Positions 8,536-16,791 of a stretch of DNA of 64,000 bases are shown piece by piece. The DNA is from Rhodobacterales bacterium (GTDB taxonomy: Bacteria > Pseudomonadota > Alphaproteobacteria > Rhodobacterales > Rhodobacteraceae). Location of the stretch: positions 1-64,000 of the forward strand of contig JAPLPE010000032.1 in the NCBI GenBank assembly GCA_026400355.1, read 5' to 3'. The notes under the pieces were generated by a model. The model saw only the letters and a list, made by a program, of their open reading frames with translations, was not told where the DNA came from and searched no databases. Each line of letters starts with the position of its first letter. Within the stretch, counting starts at the first letter, position 1. Position numbers and translations under genes: made by a program.

Positions 8536-9861
8536 TTACGCCAAGGCGGCCTCGGCTGCGGCGGCGAGGCGGAGGAGGCGGCCTTCGGTGCCGGGGGCGC
8601 TTTGCAGCATGATTCCGCAGGAGGGGGTGCCCGTGGGCAGGCTGATCGAAGTCAGGCCCATGAGATTGGCAAAGCGCGTGTTGCGGAGTGTGCGCAGATT
8701 GATGGCGCGGTAGTAGTCGGCGTCTTCGGCTACGCGTTTCAGTTTGGGCGGCAGAATTGCGGTGGTGGGGCAGATGACGGCGTCATATCCGGCAGTCGCG
8801 GCGAGGTAGGTCTGGCGGATCGCCCGAAGCTCGGCCCAGGCCGAGATGAAATCGACAGCGAGGACGGTGCCGCCGAAACGGACGCGTTCGAGAATGTGGA
8901 AATACATCTTTTCGGGCGCGGCCTCGACGTAGGGGCGCCAGAAGGCATAGGCATCGGCACCGTAGAGCGGCAGGGCCAGTTCGTAGGCGCGGACGAGTTC
9001 GGGGACGGTGCCGTGGACGACCCTGGCCCCTGCGGCAGAGAGGCGGGTGACGGCGTGATCGAAGGCGGCGGCGGGGGCGGGGTCGAGATCGGCGGTGACG
9101 ATGGTGTCGAGGATGAGGATGCAGGAGCCCCGAAGGCTGCTGCCCGTCAGGTCGGCGGGTTTGGAGCCGCCGAGGACGGCGTTGATCAGGGCCGCATCTT
9201 CGACCGAGCGGCAGAGGGGGCCGACAGTATCGAAGGTCTCACACAGGGGGACGACCCCGTCGAGCGGGTGGAAGCCGTGGGCGGGTTTGAAGCCCACGAG
9301 ATCGTTCCAGCCGGAGGGCAGGCGGATCGACCCGCCGGTGTCCGAGCCGATGGCACCGGGGGCGAGACCGAAGGCGACCGAGGCCGCGGCACCGGAGGAG
9401 GACCCGCCGGGCAGGCCGTCAGGGTCGTTCACGTTGGGGGGTGTTGCAGTGACGGGGTTGTAGCCAAGACCAGAGAAGGCGATTTCGGACATGTGGGTCT
9501 TGCCGAGGCAGACGGTGCCTGCAGCGGTGGCGTTCTGGAGAACCTGCGCGTCCTTGGCCGGTATACGACCGGCCATGAGGGCGGTTCCGGCCTCGGTCGC
9601 GACTCCGGCGGTGTCATAGAGGTCTTTCCAGGACAGGGGGACGCCGTCGAGGGGGCCGCGGCGGTGGCCTGTCTTGGCGCGGGCAGCGGCGGCGGTCGCC
9701 TCGGCCAGCGCACGGTCGCGGGTGAGGCGGGCGTAGATCCGGTCGCGGAGGGGGTGGGCGGTGATGGCGTCGAGATAGGCGTCGGTCAGCGCCACGGGGT
9801 CAATGGCCCCTGCCCCGATCCCGCGCCCGAGGTCCGCCGCCGTTGCCCGAAGCCAATCCAT
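8536..9861 (-). CDS. Amidase-signature family amidohydrolase
   Basis: The product has 441 residues from the ATG at 9861, preceded by an AAAGGA ribosome binding site. The amidase-signature Ser-cisSer-Lys triad is visible: the Lys in SWKDLYDTAG, the cis-Ser in GGSSSGAAASVAFG, and the nucleophile Ser in GSDTGGSIRLPS. The family hydrolyses amides (GatA, nicotinamidase-like enzymes and others). Here there is no gatB or gatC partner and the length is shorter than GatA, so a stand-alone amidase of unknown substrate is the safer call. It is transcribed with the aminotransferase and ftsK, and is divergent from the UbiH-type gene. Confidence 0.88.
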   Translation of the reverse strand: MDWLRATAADLGRGIGAGAIDPVALTDAYLDAITAHPLRDRIYARLTRDRALAEATAAAARAKTGHRRGPLDGVPLSWKDLYDTAGVATEAGTALMAGRIPAKDAQVLQNATAAGTVCLGKTHMSEIAFSGLGYNPVTATPPNVNDPDGLPGGSSSGAAASVAFGLAPGAIGSDTGGSIRLPSGWNDLVGFKPAHGFHPLDGVVPLCETFDTVGPLCRSVEDAALINAVLGGSKPADLTGSSLRGSCILILDTIVTADLDPAPAAAFDHAVTRLSAAGARVVHGTVPELVRAYELALPLYGADAYAFWRPYVEAAPEKMYFHILERVRFGGTVLAVDFISAWAELRAIRQTYLAATAGYDAVICPTTAILPPKLKRVAEDADYYRAINLRTLRNTRFANLMGLTSISLPTGTPSCGIMLQSAPGTEGRLLRLAAAAEAALA

Positions 9862-9947
9862 GCCGTGATCCTTTCGTGATTTTGGGGAAAGGGTAGCGGC
9901 CAAGCGGCGCATGGACAATCCTGCTTGGGCGGCGATAGTGCGGGGCT

Positions 9948-11165
9948 ATGAGTGACAGAACAGATATCGTGATCGTGGGCGGCGGACTGAACGGGCCTGC
10001 CTTGGCGCTGGCGCTGGCGCAGGGCGGGTTCAGCGTGACGGTGATCGACACGCTGCCGGTCGATACGCGGGCCGATCCGGGGTTTGACGGGCGGGCCTAT
10101 GCGCTCGCGCTGACGTCGCGCCGGTTGCTGAAGGCGATCGGGGTCTGGGACCGGGTCAAGGCCGAGGCGCAGCCGATGCTGGAGATCAAGGTATCAGACG
10201 GGCGGGCCGGCGAGGGGCCGAGTCCGTGGATGCTGCATTTCGATCATGCCGAGATCGAGGAAGGCCCGATGGGGCATCTGGTCGAGGACCGGCATCTGCG
10301 GCGGGCGTTTCTGGACGCGATGGCGAAACAGCCCCGGATCACGCATCGAGCGGGCGAGACTGTACTGGCGCAGGTGGTGGGGCCCCTGGGGATTACGGTC
10401 ACGTTGTCTTCGGGTTCGGAGATCACGGGTGCGCTGCTGGTTGGCTGCGACGGGCGGGCAAGCGGGACGGCGCAACGGGCGGGGATCGGGCGGACCGGCT
10501 GGGGCTATGGCCAGACGGCGGTGGTCTGCGCGGTGAGCCATGAACACCCGCACGGCGGGGTCGCGCATCAGTTCTTCATGCCGCATGGGCCGCTGGCAAT
10601 TCTGCCGCTGACTGGGCACCGGAGTTCGATCGTCTGGAGCGAGACGGAGTCGCGGGCGGCGGAGTTGATGGCGCTGGATGATGACGCTTTCCTTGCGGCG
10701 CTGCGGCCGGCCTTTGGGTCATTTCTGGGCGAAATCGCGCTGGCCGGAGGGCGGTATTCCTATCCGCTGAACCTGACCCTGGCGCGGAGTTTCATCGCTG
10801 ATAGGGTCGCGCTGGTGGGCGATGCAGCGCATGGGGTGCATCCGATTGCGGGGCAAGGGCTGAACGCCGGACTGCGCGATGTGGCGGCGCTGGCGGATGT
10901 GCTGGGTGCGGCGCGGCGGAGGGGCGAGGACCCGGGATCGGCCCAGGCGCTGCAGCGGTATCAGGAATGGCGGCGGTTCGACACGGCGACGCTGGCGATG
11001 GCGACTGATGTGTTCAACCGGCTGTTTTCAAACGATAACCCGGTGTTGCGGGGATTGCGCGATCTGGGGATGGGGGCGGTCAACGCTGTCCCTGCCCTAC
11101 GGCGCGGGTTCATGCGCGAGGCGGCGGGGCTGACGGGGGACCTGCCGGAGTTGATGCGGGGCTGA
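9948..11165 (+). CDS. UbiH/UbiF/VisC/COQ6-family FAD-dependent hydroxylase
   Basis: The product has 405 residues, the usual length for the family. Motifs in order: the ADP-binding GxGxxG variant VIVGGGLNGPALALAL at residues 8-23, the family DG motif GCDGRASG (about residues 166-173), and the FAD ribose-binding VGDAAHGVHPIAGQGLN near residue 290. These flavin monooxygenases hydroxylate the aromatic ring of ubiquinone precursors at the membrane. Which ring position (UbiH, UbiF, UbiI or UbiL) cannot be told from sequence alone. It is divergent from the amidase, with 86 bp between starts. Confidence 0.9.
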   Translation: MSDRTDIVIVGGGLNGPALALALAQGGFSVTVIDTLPVDTRADPGFDGRAYALALTSRRLLKAIGVWDRVKAEAQPMLEIKVSDGRAGEGPSPWMLHFDHAEIEEGPMGHLVEDRHLRRAFLDAMAKQPRITHRAGETVLAQVVGPLGITVTLSSGSEITGALLVGCDGRASGTAQRAGIGRTGWGYGQTAVVCAVSHEHPHGGVAHQFFMPHGPLAILPLTGHRSSIVWSETESRAAELMALDDDAFLAALRPAFGSFLGEIALAGGRYSYPLNLTLARSFIADRVALVGDAAHGVHPIAGQGLNAGLRDVAALADVLGAARRRGEDPGSAQALQRYQEWRRFDTATLAMATDVFNRLFSNDNPVLRGLRDLGMGAVNAVPALRRGFMREAAGLTGDLPELMRG

Positions 11166-11180
11166 CGGGTGTGTCGGAAC

Positions 11181-11226
11181 CAAGATTATTGGAATGATCT
11201 TGGCAAAGATCTTCTCGAAGATTTTT
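11181..11226. repeat. Dispersed CAAGA..TTGGCAA repeat, also a likely bidirectional terminator
   Basis: The sequence starts CAAGATTATTGG and contains TTGGCAAAGATC, and aligns over about 33 bp with 16599-16643. It forms two small hairpins (AAGAT-ATT/AAT-ATCTT and ATCTTC/GAAGAT) and ends in TTTTT, between the convergent ubiH-type gene and the Trm112-like gene. It could terminate transcription here, but the second copy lies in a different context. Confidence 0.55.
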
Positions 11227-11231
11227 GGGCG

Positions 11232-11411
11232 TCAGTCCAGGCGCCGGGCTTCGTCTTCGAGCATGACGGGGATGCCGCCACGGATCGGGTAGGCGAGGCC
11301 CGCGGCGCGGGAGATGAGTTCCTGCCGGGCGGCGTCATAGATCAGCGTCTGATGCGTCATCGGGCAGATGAGAGCTTCGAGCATCCGGGGGTCGAATTCG
11401 CCTTCGGTCAT
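11232..11411 (-). CDS. Trm112 / UPF0434 (YcaR) family small protein
   Basis: This is a small gene of 59 codons. The product reads [19 protein letters not shown], then a middle region, then [19 protein letters not shown]. It matches the YcaR/Trm112 layout: L..L.CP, L.....LAYPI..GIPV.L..EAR. The second metal-type cysteine of the usual CPxC is replaced (CPMTH), so zinc binding is doubtful. Its ATG overlaps the stop of the LON-domain gene by four bases (ATGA), implying translational coupling. Eukaryotic and archaeal Trm112 activates methyltransferases; the bacterial role is unclear. Confidence 0.85.
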   Translation of the reverse strand: MTEGEFDPRMLEALICPMTHQTLIYDAARQELISRAAGLAYPIRGGIPVMLEDEARRLD

Positions 11412-12049
11412 TGCAGCACCTCATCCGCCGAACCGCCGCGCAGTGCGAATTCGATCAGGGTCACCAGTGTTTCGCGCCGTGTGTCAAGCGAGGGCGCCTC
11501 GAGCAGGGCCTGTTTGTCTTCGGGTTCAAAGGGGCAAAGCATAGAGAGGGAGTTGATGAGCAACTCATCCTCGGCATCGCGGATGCTTTCCCAGTCGGTC
11601 GACAGGCCCTGCGATTTGAAGAAGCGGTTCAGGAGTTTCAGGAACCGTTCGCGGTCGAGCCCTGCGTCTTTCTCACAGGGGCCCATGTCGCGGTCAAAGC
11701 CGGTCCAGCTGGCTTCGCAGCGGCGGTACGGCGTGAAGCCCTGCACCTCTTTCACCAGCCGGAAGCGGGAGATGCCTGAGAGGGTGATCATGTAGCGGCC
11801 GTCTTCGGTTTCGGAGAAAGCAGAGAGGCGACCGGCGCAGCCGATGGCGTGAAGTTTGCCGGCAGCGCCCGGCGCGTCATAGGGCTGGATCATACCGATG
11901 AGCCGCGTCTTGGTCTTCATCGCGTCCTCGATCATGACGAGGTAGCGCGGTTCGAAGATATGTAGCGGCAGGCGGGCGCGCGGCAGAAGCAGCGCGCCCG
12001 GAAGCGGGAAGATCGGGATTGTGTCTGGCAGGTCGGCTTGTGTCATCAT
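11408..12049 (-). CDS. LON substrate-binding (N-terminal) domain protein
   Basis: The product has 213 residues from the ATG at 12049. The whole protein is the Lon N-terminal domain, without the AAA and protease modules. Signature segments are [26 protein letters not shown] at the start, [10 protein letters not shown], and the C-terminal helical part with L..LNRFF and [14 protein letters not shown]. Stand-alone LON-domain proteins are widespread in alphaproteobacteria with unknown function, probably in substrate recognition. It lies between the CnoX-like gene and the Trm112-like gene on one strand, a block I take to be an operon. An upstream GTG (12073) and the adjacent ATG (12046) are alternative starts. 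Confidence 0.85.
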   Translation of the reverse strand: MMTQADLPDTIPIFPLPGALLLPRARLPLHIFEPRYLVMIEDAMKTKTRLIGMIQPYDAPGAAGKLHAIGCAGRLSAFSETEDGRYMITLSGISRFRLVKEVQGFTPYRRCEASWTGFDRDMGPCEKDAGLDRERFLKLLNRFFKSQGLSTDWESIRDAEDELLINSLSMLCPFEPEDKQALLEAPSLDTRRETLVTLIEFALRGGSADEVLQ

Positions 12050-12076
12050 GGCGAGGGACCTAGCCCGTGCCACCGA

Positions 12077-12961
12077 TCAGGCAAATATCAGCGAGGACAA
12101 TTTCCGGCGGCCGGCCAAGGCGATGGGATCTTTGGCCGAAAGGGCGTCGAAGATCGTGAAAAGCTGTGTCTTGGCGGCACCATCGTTCCATTCGCGGTCA
12201 CGCCGGAAGAGTTCGAGAAGCTGATCCACGGCCTCCTGCACATCGCCCTGAGCGTGGAGCGCAGTGGCGAGGTCGAACCTGGCCAGATGATCTGCGGGGT
12301 TGGCATCGACGCGCTTTTGCAGATCGGTCACCGGGCCGGCATTGGCGGCCTGACGGGCGAGTTCCAGACGGGCACGGACGGCCTCAAGCTCGGGCTTGAC
12401 CGAGATTTCGGCGGGTGCACCGTTCAGGATCGCTTCGGCCTGATCAAGTTCGCCGAGCGCGACGTAGCAGTTGACAAGGCCGGCATAGGCAGTCGCATTG
12501 ACCGGGTCTTCCTGAAGGATGGCGGCAAAGGTTTCGGCGGCTTCGGCCACAGCACCTTCGTCGAGCATCTGCCGGGCGGCTTCGAGCGCTTCGGTCAGGC
12601 CACCGTCACCAGCAAGGGCCGCGAGTTTGGTCACGAATTCGCCGACCTGCGAGGGCGGGATCGCGCCCTGAAATCCGTCGACGGGCTGGCCCTGCCAGAA
12701 GGCGTAGACGGTTGGGATGGACTGGACGCGGAGTTGCCCGGCATAGGCGGGGTTCTTGTCCACGTCGATCTTGACCATCTTGACCTTGCCGCCAGCCTTG
12801 TTCACCGCTGCTTCGAGCGAGGGGCTGAGGGTCTTGCAAGGGCCGCACCATGTGGCCCAGAAATCCACGATGACCGGGACGGTCTTGGACTGTTCGACGA
12901 CGTCGGCCATGAAACCGGCATCGGTCCCGTCCTTGATGTGCTGTTCTGCCGTTCCAAGCAT
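12077..12961 (-). CDS. Thioredoxin-TPR co-chaperone, CnoX/YbbN-like
   Basis: The product has 294 residues. The N-terminal thioredoxin fold (residues about 1-110) has the active site WCGPC with cysteines 39 and 42 and the cis-proline SIPTVYAF. The C-terminal two thirds are Ala-rich TPR-like helices. This is the domain order of CnoX (YbbN), a holdase and co-chaperone that binds oxidised clients and hands them to GroEL and DnaK. E. coli CnoX has a degenerate active site; the full CxxC here suggests redox activity as in the Caulobacter protein. It is first in the unit CnoX / LON domain / Trm112. Confidence 0.87.
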   Translation of the reverse strand: MLGTAEQHIKDGTDAGFMADVVEQSKTVPVIVDFWATWCGPCKTLSPSLEAAVNKAGGKVKMVKIDVDKNPAYAGQLRVQSIPTVYAFWQGQPVDGFQGAIPPSQVGEFVTKLAALAGDGGLTEALEAARQMLDEGAVAEAAETFAAILQEDPVNATAYAGLVNCYVALGELDQAEAILNGAPAEISVKPELEAVRARLELARQAANAGPVTDLQKRVDANPADHLARFDLATALHAQGDVQEAVDQLLELFRRDREWNDGAAKTQLFTIFDALSAKDPIALAGRRKLSSLIFA

Positions 12962-13105
12962 GACACGATTCCTTCGCGGTGATCTGACGGGCCTTATATG
13001 TGCGTCCGTGTCGTCAAGGCCAAGGGGGTTTGCGCGTCAGGCACGCTTTACCCGGCGGAGTGGCGGGCCTAGCGTGGGGAAAAAGCCGGAGGAGGTGATC
13101 CGCCA

Positions 13106-13747
13106 ATGACACGCACGCTGCTTTGTTTTGGGGACAGCAATACACATGGGTCGCCGCCGTTGCAGCGGTTGGGCGAACCTTACCGTCGGTTTGATGCTGC
13201 GACGCGCTGGCCGCGACTGGCGCTTGCAGCCCTTGGGTCGGGGTGGGATCTGGTCGAGGAAGGTTTGCCCGGGCGGACGTCGCAGTTCGATGACGCGGTG
13301 ATGGGGGCGCACATGAACGGCGTGTCGGGGCTGAAGATCGCGCTGGAAAGCCACGGGCCGATTGACGTGCTGACGATCATGCTGGGCACGAATGACGTGA
13401 AGACCTGTTTCGGCGCGACGCCTTCGGCGGTGATGGGCGGGATTGCCGGGCTTCTGATGGTGTCGCAGTCGCTGGCCATGCAGGACCGGCATGGCGGGTT
13501 CAAGACGCTGCTGATCTGCCCACCGCCGGTGGTGGAGACGGGGTGTCTGAAGGAGATATTCTGGGGCGGGGCGGCCACGTCGCAGGCGCTGCCGCCGCTC
13601 TACAAGGCGCTTGCTGCGACATGGGGAGTCGGGTTCCTTGATGCCGGGACCGTGGTTTCCGTGAGCCCGGTGGACGGGGTTCACTATGAACCCGAGGCGC
13701 ACGCGACGTTGGGTGCGGCGGTCGCGGCGGCGGTGGCGGCGCTGTAG
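13106..13747 (+). CDS. SGNH-family hydrolase (GDSL esterase/lipase)
   Basis: The product has 213 residues with the SGNH blocks in place: block I LCFGDSNTHG (nucleophile Ser), block III GTNDVK (Asn), and block V DGVHYEP (Asp and His). No signal peptide is present, so it is probably cytoplasmic. The family covers arylesterases, acyl-CoA thioesterases and carbohydrate esterases; the substrate is unknown. The ATG is preceded by GGAGGAGGTGATC, an almost perfect complement to the 16S rRNA 3' end, which fixes the start and suggests strong translation. It converges with xth, four bases apart. Confidence 0.85.
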   Translation: MTRTLLCFGDSNTHGSPPLQRLGEPYRRFDAATRWPRLALAALGSGWDLVEEGLPGRTSQFDDAVMGAHMNGVSGLKIALESHGPIDVLTIMLGTNDVKTCFGATPSAVMGGIAGLLMVSQSLAMQDRHGGFKTLLICPPPVVETGCLKEIFWGGAATSQALPPLYKALAATWGVGFLDAGTVVSVSPVDGVHYEPEAHATLGAAVAAAVAAL

Positions 13748-13751
13748 CAGA

Positions 13752-14540
13752 TCAGAGGTCGAAGGTCGCAAAGACCGGGACGTGATCGCTGGGCGCGTCC
13801 CAGCCGCGCGCCGGGCGCAGGATGCGGCTGCCGTGGGCGGCCCCGGCGATGTCAGGCGTGGCCCAGATATGGTCAAGCCGGCGACCCTTGTCGGCGGTGT
13901 CCCAGTCGGACGAACGGTAGGACCACCAGGAATAGAGGTTGCCCGTGGGAATGTCGGCTCGGGTCACGTCGACCCAGCGGCCTGCATCCTGTGTCTGGCC
14001 GAGGTGTTCGACTTCGACCGGGGTGTGGCTCACGATCTTGAGCAGTTGCTTGTGGTTCCAGACGTCGTCCTCGCGCGGGGCAATGTTGAGGTCACCGACG
14101 AGGATCGACTTTGCCGGGCGGTCGGCGTGGAAGTGGTCGCGCATCTGGGTCAGAAAATCGAGCTTATGCCCGAATTTCTCGTTCTGTTCGCGGTCGGGGA
14201 TATCGCCCCCGGCGGGGACATAGCAGTTGTGGATCACGACGCCATTGTCGAGCCGGGCGGTGACGTGGCGGGCATGGCCGAGGGCGGCAAAGTCATGGCT
14301 GCCGACGTCGGTCAGCGGAAGCTTGGAGAGGATGGCGACGCCGTTGTAGCCCTTCTGACCCCGGGCGACGATGTGGGTGTAGCCCAGCGCATTGAAGCGG
14401 TCGAGCGGGATGAGTTCTACAGGGGATTTGCATTCCTGCAGGCAGAGGATGTCGGGGGCTTCCTCCTCCATCAGGCGGGCGACCAGACCTTCGCGCAGGC
14501 GGACCGAGTTGATGTTCCAGGAGGCGAGGGTGAACGACAT
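13752..14540 (-). CDS. xth: Exodeoxyribonuclease III (AP endonuclease)
   Basis: The product has 262 residues of the endonuclease/exonuclease/phosphatase fold. Catalytic segments: N in WNINSVRLR, E in LQECKSP, GDLNIAP, RRLDHIWAT and the terminal SDHVPVFATFDL with the general-base His. It cleaves 5' to abasic sites and removes 3' blocking groups in base excision repair. A single gene with its own upstream region; its stop faces the SGNH hydrolase stop. Confidence 0.93.
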   Translation of the reverse strand: MSFTLASWNINSVRLREGLVARLMEEEAPDILCLQECKSPVELIPLDRFNALGYTHIVARGQKGYNGVAILSKLPLTDVGSHDFAALGHARHVTARLDNGVVIHNCYVPAGGDIPDREQNEKFGHKLDFLTQMRDHFHADRPAKSILVGDLNIAPREDDVWNHKQLLKIVSHTPVEVEHLGQTQDAGRWVDVTRADIPTGNLYSWWSYRSSDWDTADKGRRLDHIWATPDIAGAAHGSRILRPARGWDAPSDHVPVFATFDL

Positions 14541-14655
14541 GGGCAGGCTCTGCTGACAGGCGAGGCCACGCTAGCCCGCGGGATGGCAAGGTTCCAGCCC
14601 TTGCGGCGTCAGGAAACGGCGGGACCGGACGGCCCCGCCGTTTCCGGGTCTGCCC

Positions 14656-14979
14656 TTACGGGTTGATCGTGTAGGTGCCGACGGTGCAGACGTTGACCTG
14701 ATCCTGCAGTTCGGCACCGTTGTCGAACTGGAACAGCACGTCGTACATGCAGTTGCTGACGTTGTGGATCGTCACATCAAGATACTGGCCGGGTTGAAGC
14801 ACGTTCTGCCCCAGCAGGTCGTTCTCCCAGTTGTCGTTGTTGGTGTCCGAGGCATAGAGGTATTGCAGGACGTTGTTCGTCTGGTTGCGGAACCGGATCC
14901 CGTAGGAATCGGCAAGTGCCGGGGTCGCGATTGCAAGTATGACGGCGGCGGCGGGCACAAACCTGTCAAATCTGTACAT
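14656..14979 (-). CDS. Small secreted two-cysteine protein, paralogue A
   Basis: The product has 107 residues: signal peptide (cleavage near ALADS, residue 24), then an 83-residue mature domain. It shares a pattern with the product of 15255-15578: N......+Y.S, W..D+LG..VL..GQ, S.C.YD+.F....G.E+.DQV..C....YT. The two conserved Cys (about 77 and 98) may form a disulfide in the periplasm. Function unknown. The 275 bp upstream, to the paralogue, hold a terminator for the neighbour and presumably the promoter of this gene. Confidence 0.8.
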   Translation of the reverse strand: MYRFDRFVPAAAVILAIATPALADSYGIRFRNQTNNVLQYLYASDTNNDNWENDLLGQNVLQPGQYLDVTIHNVSNCMYDVLFQFDNGAELQDQVNVCTVGTYTINP

Positions 14980-15190
14980 GAAAATTCCTCTCCTGAAATG
15001 GGTCCTCTGAAGGAACAGACCGTTAAACTCACAAGAATGTAAACTGAGATTCAGATCACTTGAAAAGGGGCAAAACTTGGGCGTGTCACAGTTTCATTCA
15101 GGATGACAACTGGAAGAGGCCCGAGCGATCCTCAGGACATGCCTTGCCGGGCGCTGCCCACAGGCCTGGAGGGAAGGGTGGGAAAACAAT

Positions 15191-15222
15191 CGGCCTGCCC
15201 CGCTTTGCAGCGGGGCAGGCCG
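15191..15222 (-). terminator. Strong hairpin terminator after paralogue B
   Basis: A 14-bp perfect stem (CGGCCTGCCCCGCT paired with AGCGGGGCAGGCCG) with a four-base loop. Read on the minus strand it follows the stop at 15255 by about 30 bases and is followed by ATTGTTTTCCC, so it fits a rho-independent terminator for the minus-strand gene. Confidence 0.75.
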
Positions 15223-15254
15223 GAATGTTCGCCTGATGACGAGCGCAACGCGCA

Positions 15255-15578
15255 CTACTCCAGCGTATAGGACGCCAGCGAACAGATATCGACCTGATCA
15301 GTCATTTCCTGACCGTCTTCCATCACGAAGCGCAGGTCATAGACGCACTGGTCGCTGCCATCGGTGATGTTGACGGTGCCGCTTTGACCGCTGGCCAGAA
15401 CGTCAGAGCCCAGAATGTCTTCGTTCCATGAGCCCGTGTCAGCGGGTGATGTGTAGAACTCCATCAGCGTGAGCGCCGAGTTGTTGATGATCTGGTATTG
15501 GATGTCCTCCGCAAAGGCAGGTGCCGCGAATGCGACCGAAGCCAGAAGTGCGGGGACCAGGATTTTCGTCGAGAGCAT
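15255..15578 (-). CDS. Small secreted two-cysteine protein, paralogue B
   Basis: The product has 107 residues, the same length as paralogue A, with a signal peptide to about residue 23 (AFAED) and the shared core W..DILGSDVLASGQ, QCVYDLRF, MTDQVDICS and YT. Both conserved cysteines are present. The two genes are in the same orientation but each has its own intergenic region and this one its own terminator, so they are probably separate transcripts produced by duplication and divergence. No known enzymatic motif is visible. Confidence 0.8.
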   Translation of the reverse strand: MLSTKILVPALLASVAFAAPAFAEDIQYQIINNSALTLMEFYTSPADTGSWNEDILGSDVLASGQSGTVNITDGSDQCVYDLRFVMEDGQEMTDQVDICSLASYTLE

Positions 15579-15714
15579 CGTTTTAGCCTCTTGTGGGAAT
15601 CAAGGAATTCGGTTCGGCGCTTGTTGCGCTGTGATAGAGTATAGTGACGGTGCCGGGTAATCCATAAGATATCGGATATCAGGCGTCCCTGCCGCCTTCG
15701 TCAGGCGATAACAT

Positions 15715-15759
15715 GGGCGGTTTAGGTCAGCAAAGCCAAGGGCTTGCCCCAAACCGCCC
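15715..15759 (-). terminator. Possible terminator of the cenR-like gene
   Basis: Arms GGGCGGTTT (15715-15723) and AAACCGCCC (15751-15759) enclose an inner hairpin (CAAGGGCTTG). It lies just downstream of the minus-strand response-regulator stop. No clear T-tract, so confidence is moderate. Confidence 0.5.
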
Positions 15760-15766
15760 CGGTTTG

Positions 15767-16456
15767 TCAGGCGACGAGCCTGTAGCCGCCGGATTCCGTC
15801 ACGAGCAGCCGGGCGTTCGAGGGATCGGGCTCGATCTTTTGGCGGAGCCGGTAGATGTGCGTCTCGAGCGTGTGGGTCGTGACGCCGGCATTGTAGCCCC
15901 AGACCTCGTGCAGCAACACGTCGCGGGCAACAACGCCATCGGTGGCCCGGTAGAGATACTTGAGGATGTTGGTCTCTTTCTCGGTCAGGCGGACCTTCTT
16001 GTCCTGCTCGGTGATGAGCATCTTCTGCGCGGGCTTGAACGTGTAGGGGCCAAGCTGGAAGATGGCATCTTCGGACTGTTCATGGGTCCGGAGCTGCGCG
16101 CGGATGCGGGCGAGGAGGACCGGGAACTTGAACGGTTTGGTGACATAGTCATTGGCACCGGCGTCAAGCCCGAGGATCGTGTCGCTGTCGGTGTCATGTC
16201 CGGTCAGCATCAGGACCGGGCATTTGACGCCCTGCTTGCGCATGACGCGGCACAGTTCGCGGCCATCGGTATCGGGCAGACCGACGTCAAGGATGACAAG
16301 GTCGTAGAGCCCGGCCTTGGTCTTTACGAGAGCATCATGGCCGTTCGCGGCTTCGAACACGTCGAAGTCTTCGGTCATGATGAGCTGTTCGCTCAGGGCT
16401 TCGCGCAGGTCGTCGTCGTCATCGACGAGAAGAATTTTTTTCAGTTGGGCCATCAT
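15767..16456 (-). CDS. cenR: OmpR/PhoB-type response regulator, CenR-like
   Basis: The product has 229 residues. The receiver domain has the acidic pocket VDDDDD, phosphoacceptor Asp in LVILDVGLPDTDG, Thr in MLTGHD and Lys in YVTKPFKF. The winged-helix domain contains VRLTEKETNILKYLYRA and TTHTLETHIYRLRQKIEPD. The sequence style, including LGLDAGANDYVTKPF and the C-terminal LLVTESGGYRLV, matches CenR, the envelope-homeostasis regulator essential in Caulobacter and in Rhodobacter sphaeroides. The partner kinase CenK is not in the window. An orphan paralogue cannot be excluded. Confidence 0.82.
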   Translation of the reverse strand: MMAQLKKILLVDDDDDLREALSEQLIMTEDFDVFEAANGHDALVKTKAGLYDLVILDVGLPDTDGRELCRVMRKQGVKCPVLMLTGHDTDSDTILGLDAGANDYVTKPFKFPVLLARIRAQLRTHEQSEDAIFQLGPYTFKPAQKMLITEQDKKVRLTEKETNILKYLYRATDGVVARDVLLHEVWGYNAGVTTHTLETHIYRLRQKIEPDPSNARLLVTESGGYRLVA

Positions 16457-16791
16457 CGCCTCCGTGAGTGGACGCCTGACAGATGTGTGATGGACGGGTG
16501 TTTGCCAAGAATTGCTGCAGACGGGTCACACCCTTGTGCGCCCTGCGAGGTGATTGTTACAGGGTGCCGCAGGAGAAAGGCCATTCGGCGGGGTGGATCA
16601 AGACTCTTGCAAGAGTTTTGGCAAGAATCCTGAAGGAATTCCGGGGCTGTTGGTACGGCGGGGCGTGGCGGAAAAGGTGACCGGGCGTGCACCGTCACTC
16701 TGCCGTGCCGCGCAGCAGACCGTCGGAAAAGCCGTGGCGGATTGCGGACAAGGTGATTATCTGAACCGCGTCGCCAGGATCGGATGCGCGG
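16457..16791. other. Intergenic region between cenR and ribA
   Basis: No gene seen. The two genes are divergent, so both promoters should lie here. It contains a perfect 14-bp palindrome ACTCTTGCAAGAGT (16603-16616) that is part of a dispersed repeat (16599-16643). A short minus-strand open frame (16453-16698) lacks a ribosome binding site and crosses the palindrome, so it was not called. Confidence 0.6.
16599..16643. repeat. Dispersed CAAGA..TTGGCAA repeat, second copy
   Basis: The sequence begins CAAGACTCTTGC and continues through TTTTGGCAAGAATCCT. It aligns with 11181-11226, keeping CAAGA, TTG-AA, TTGGCAA and ATC at the same spacing. The core includes a perfect palindrome. Two copies in one window, one between convergent genes and one between divergent genes, suggest a genome-wide family rather than a gene-specific operator. 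Confidence 0.55.

Noticed and set aside
8452-9879. 475-codon plus-strand open frame opposite the amidase gene
   Set aside because: Shadow of the amidase, whose catalytic triad is visible in the other strand.
16453-16698. Short minus-strand open frame between cenR and ribA
   Set aside because: No ribosome binding site, no domain, and it crosses the dispersed palindrome; the region is better read as divergent promoters.
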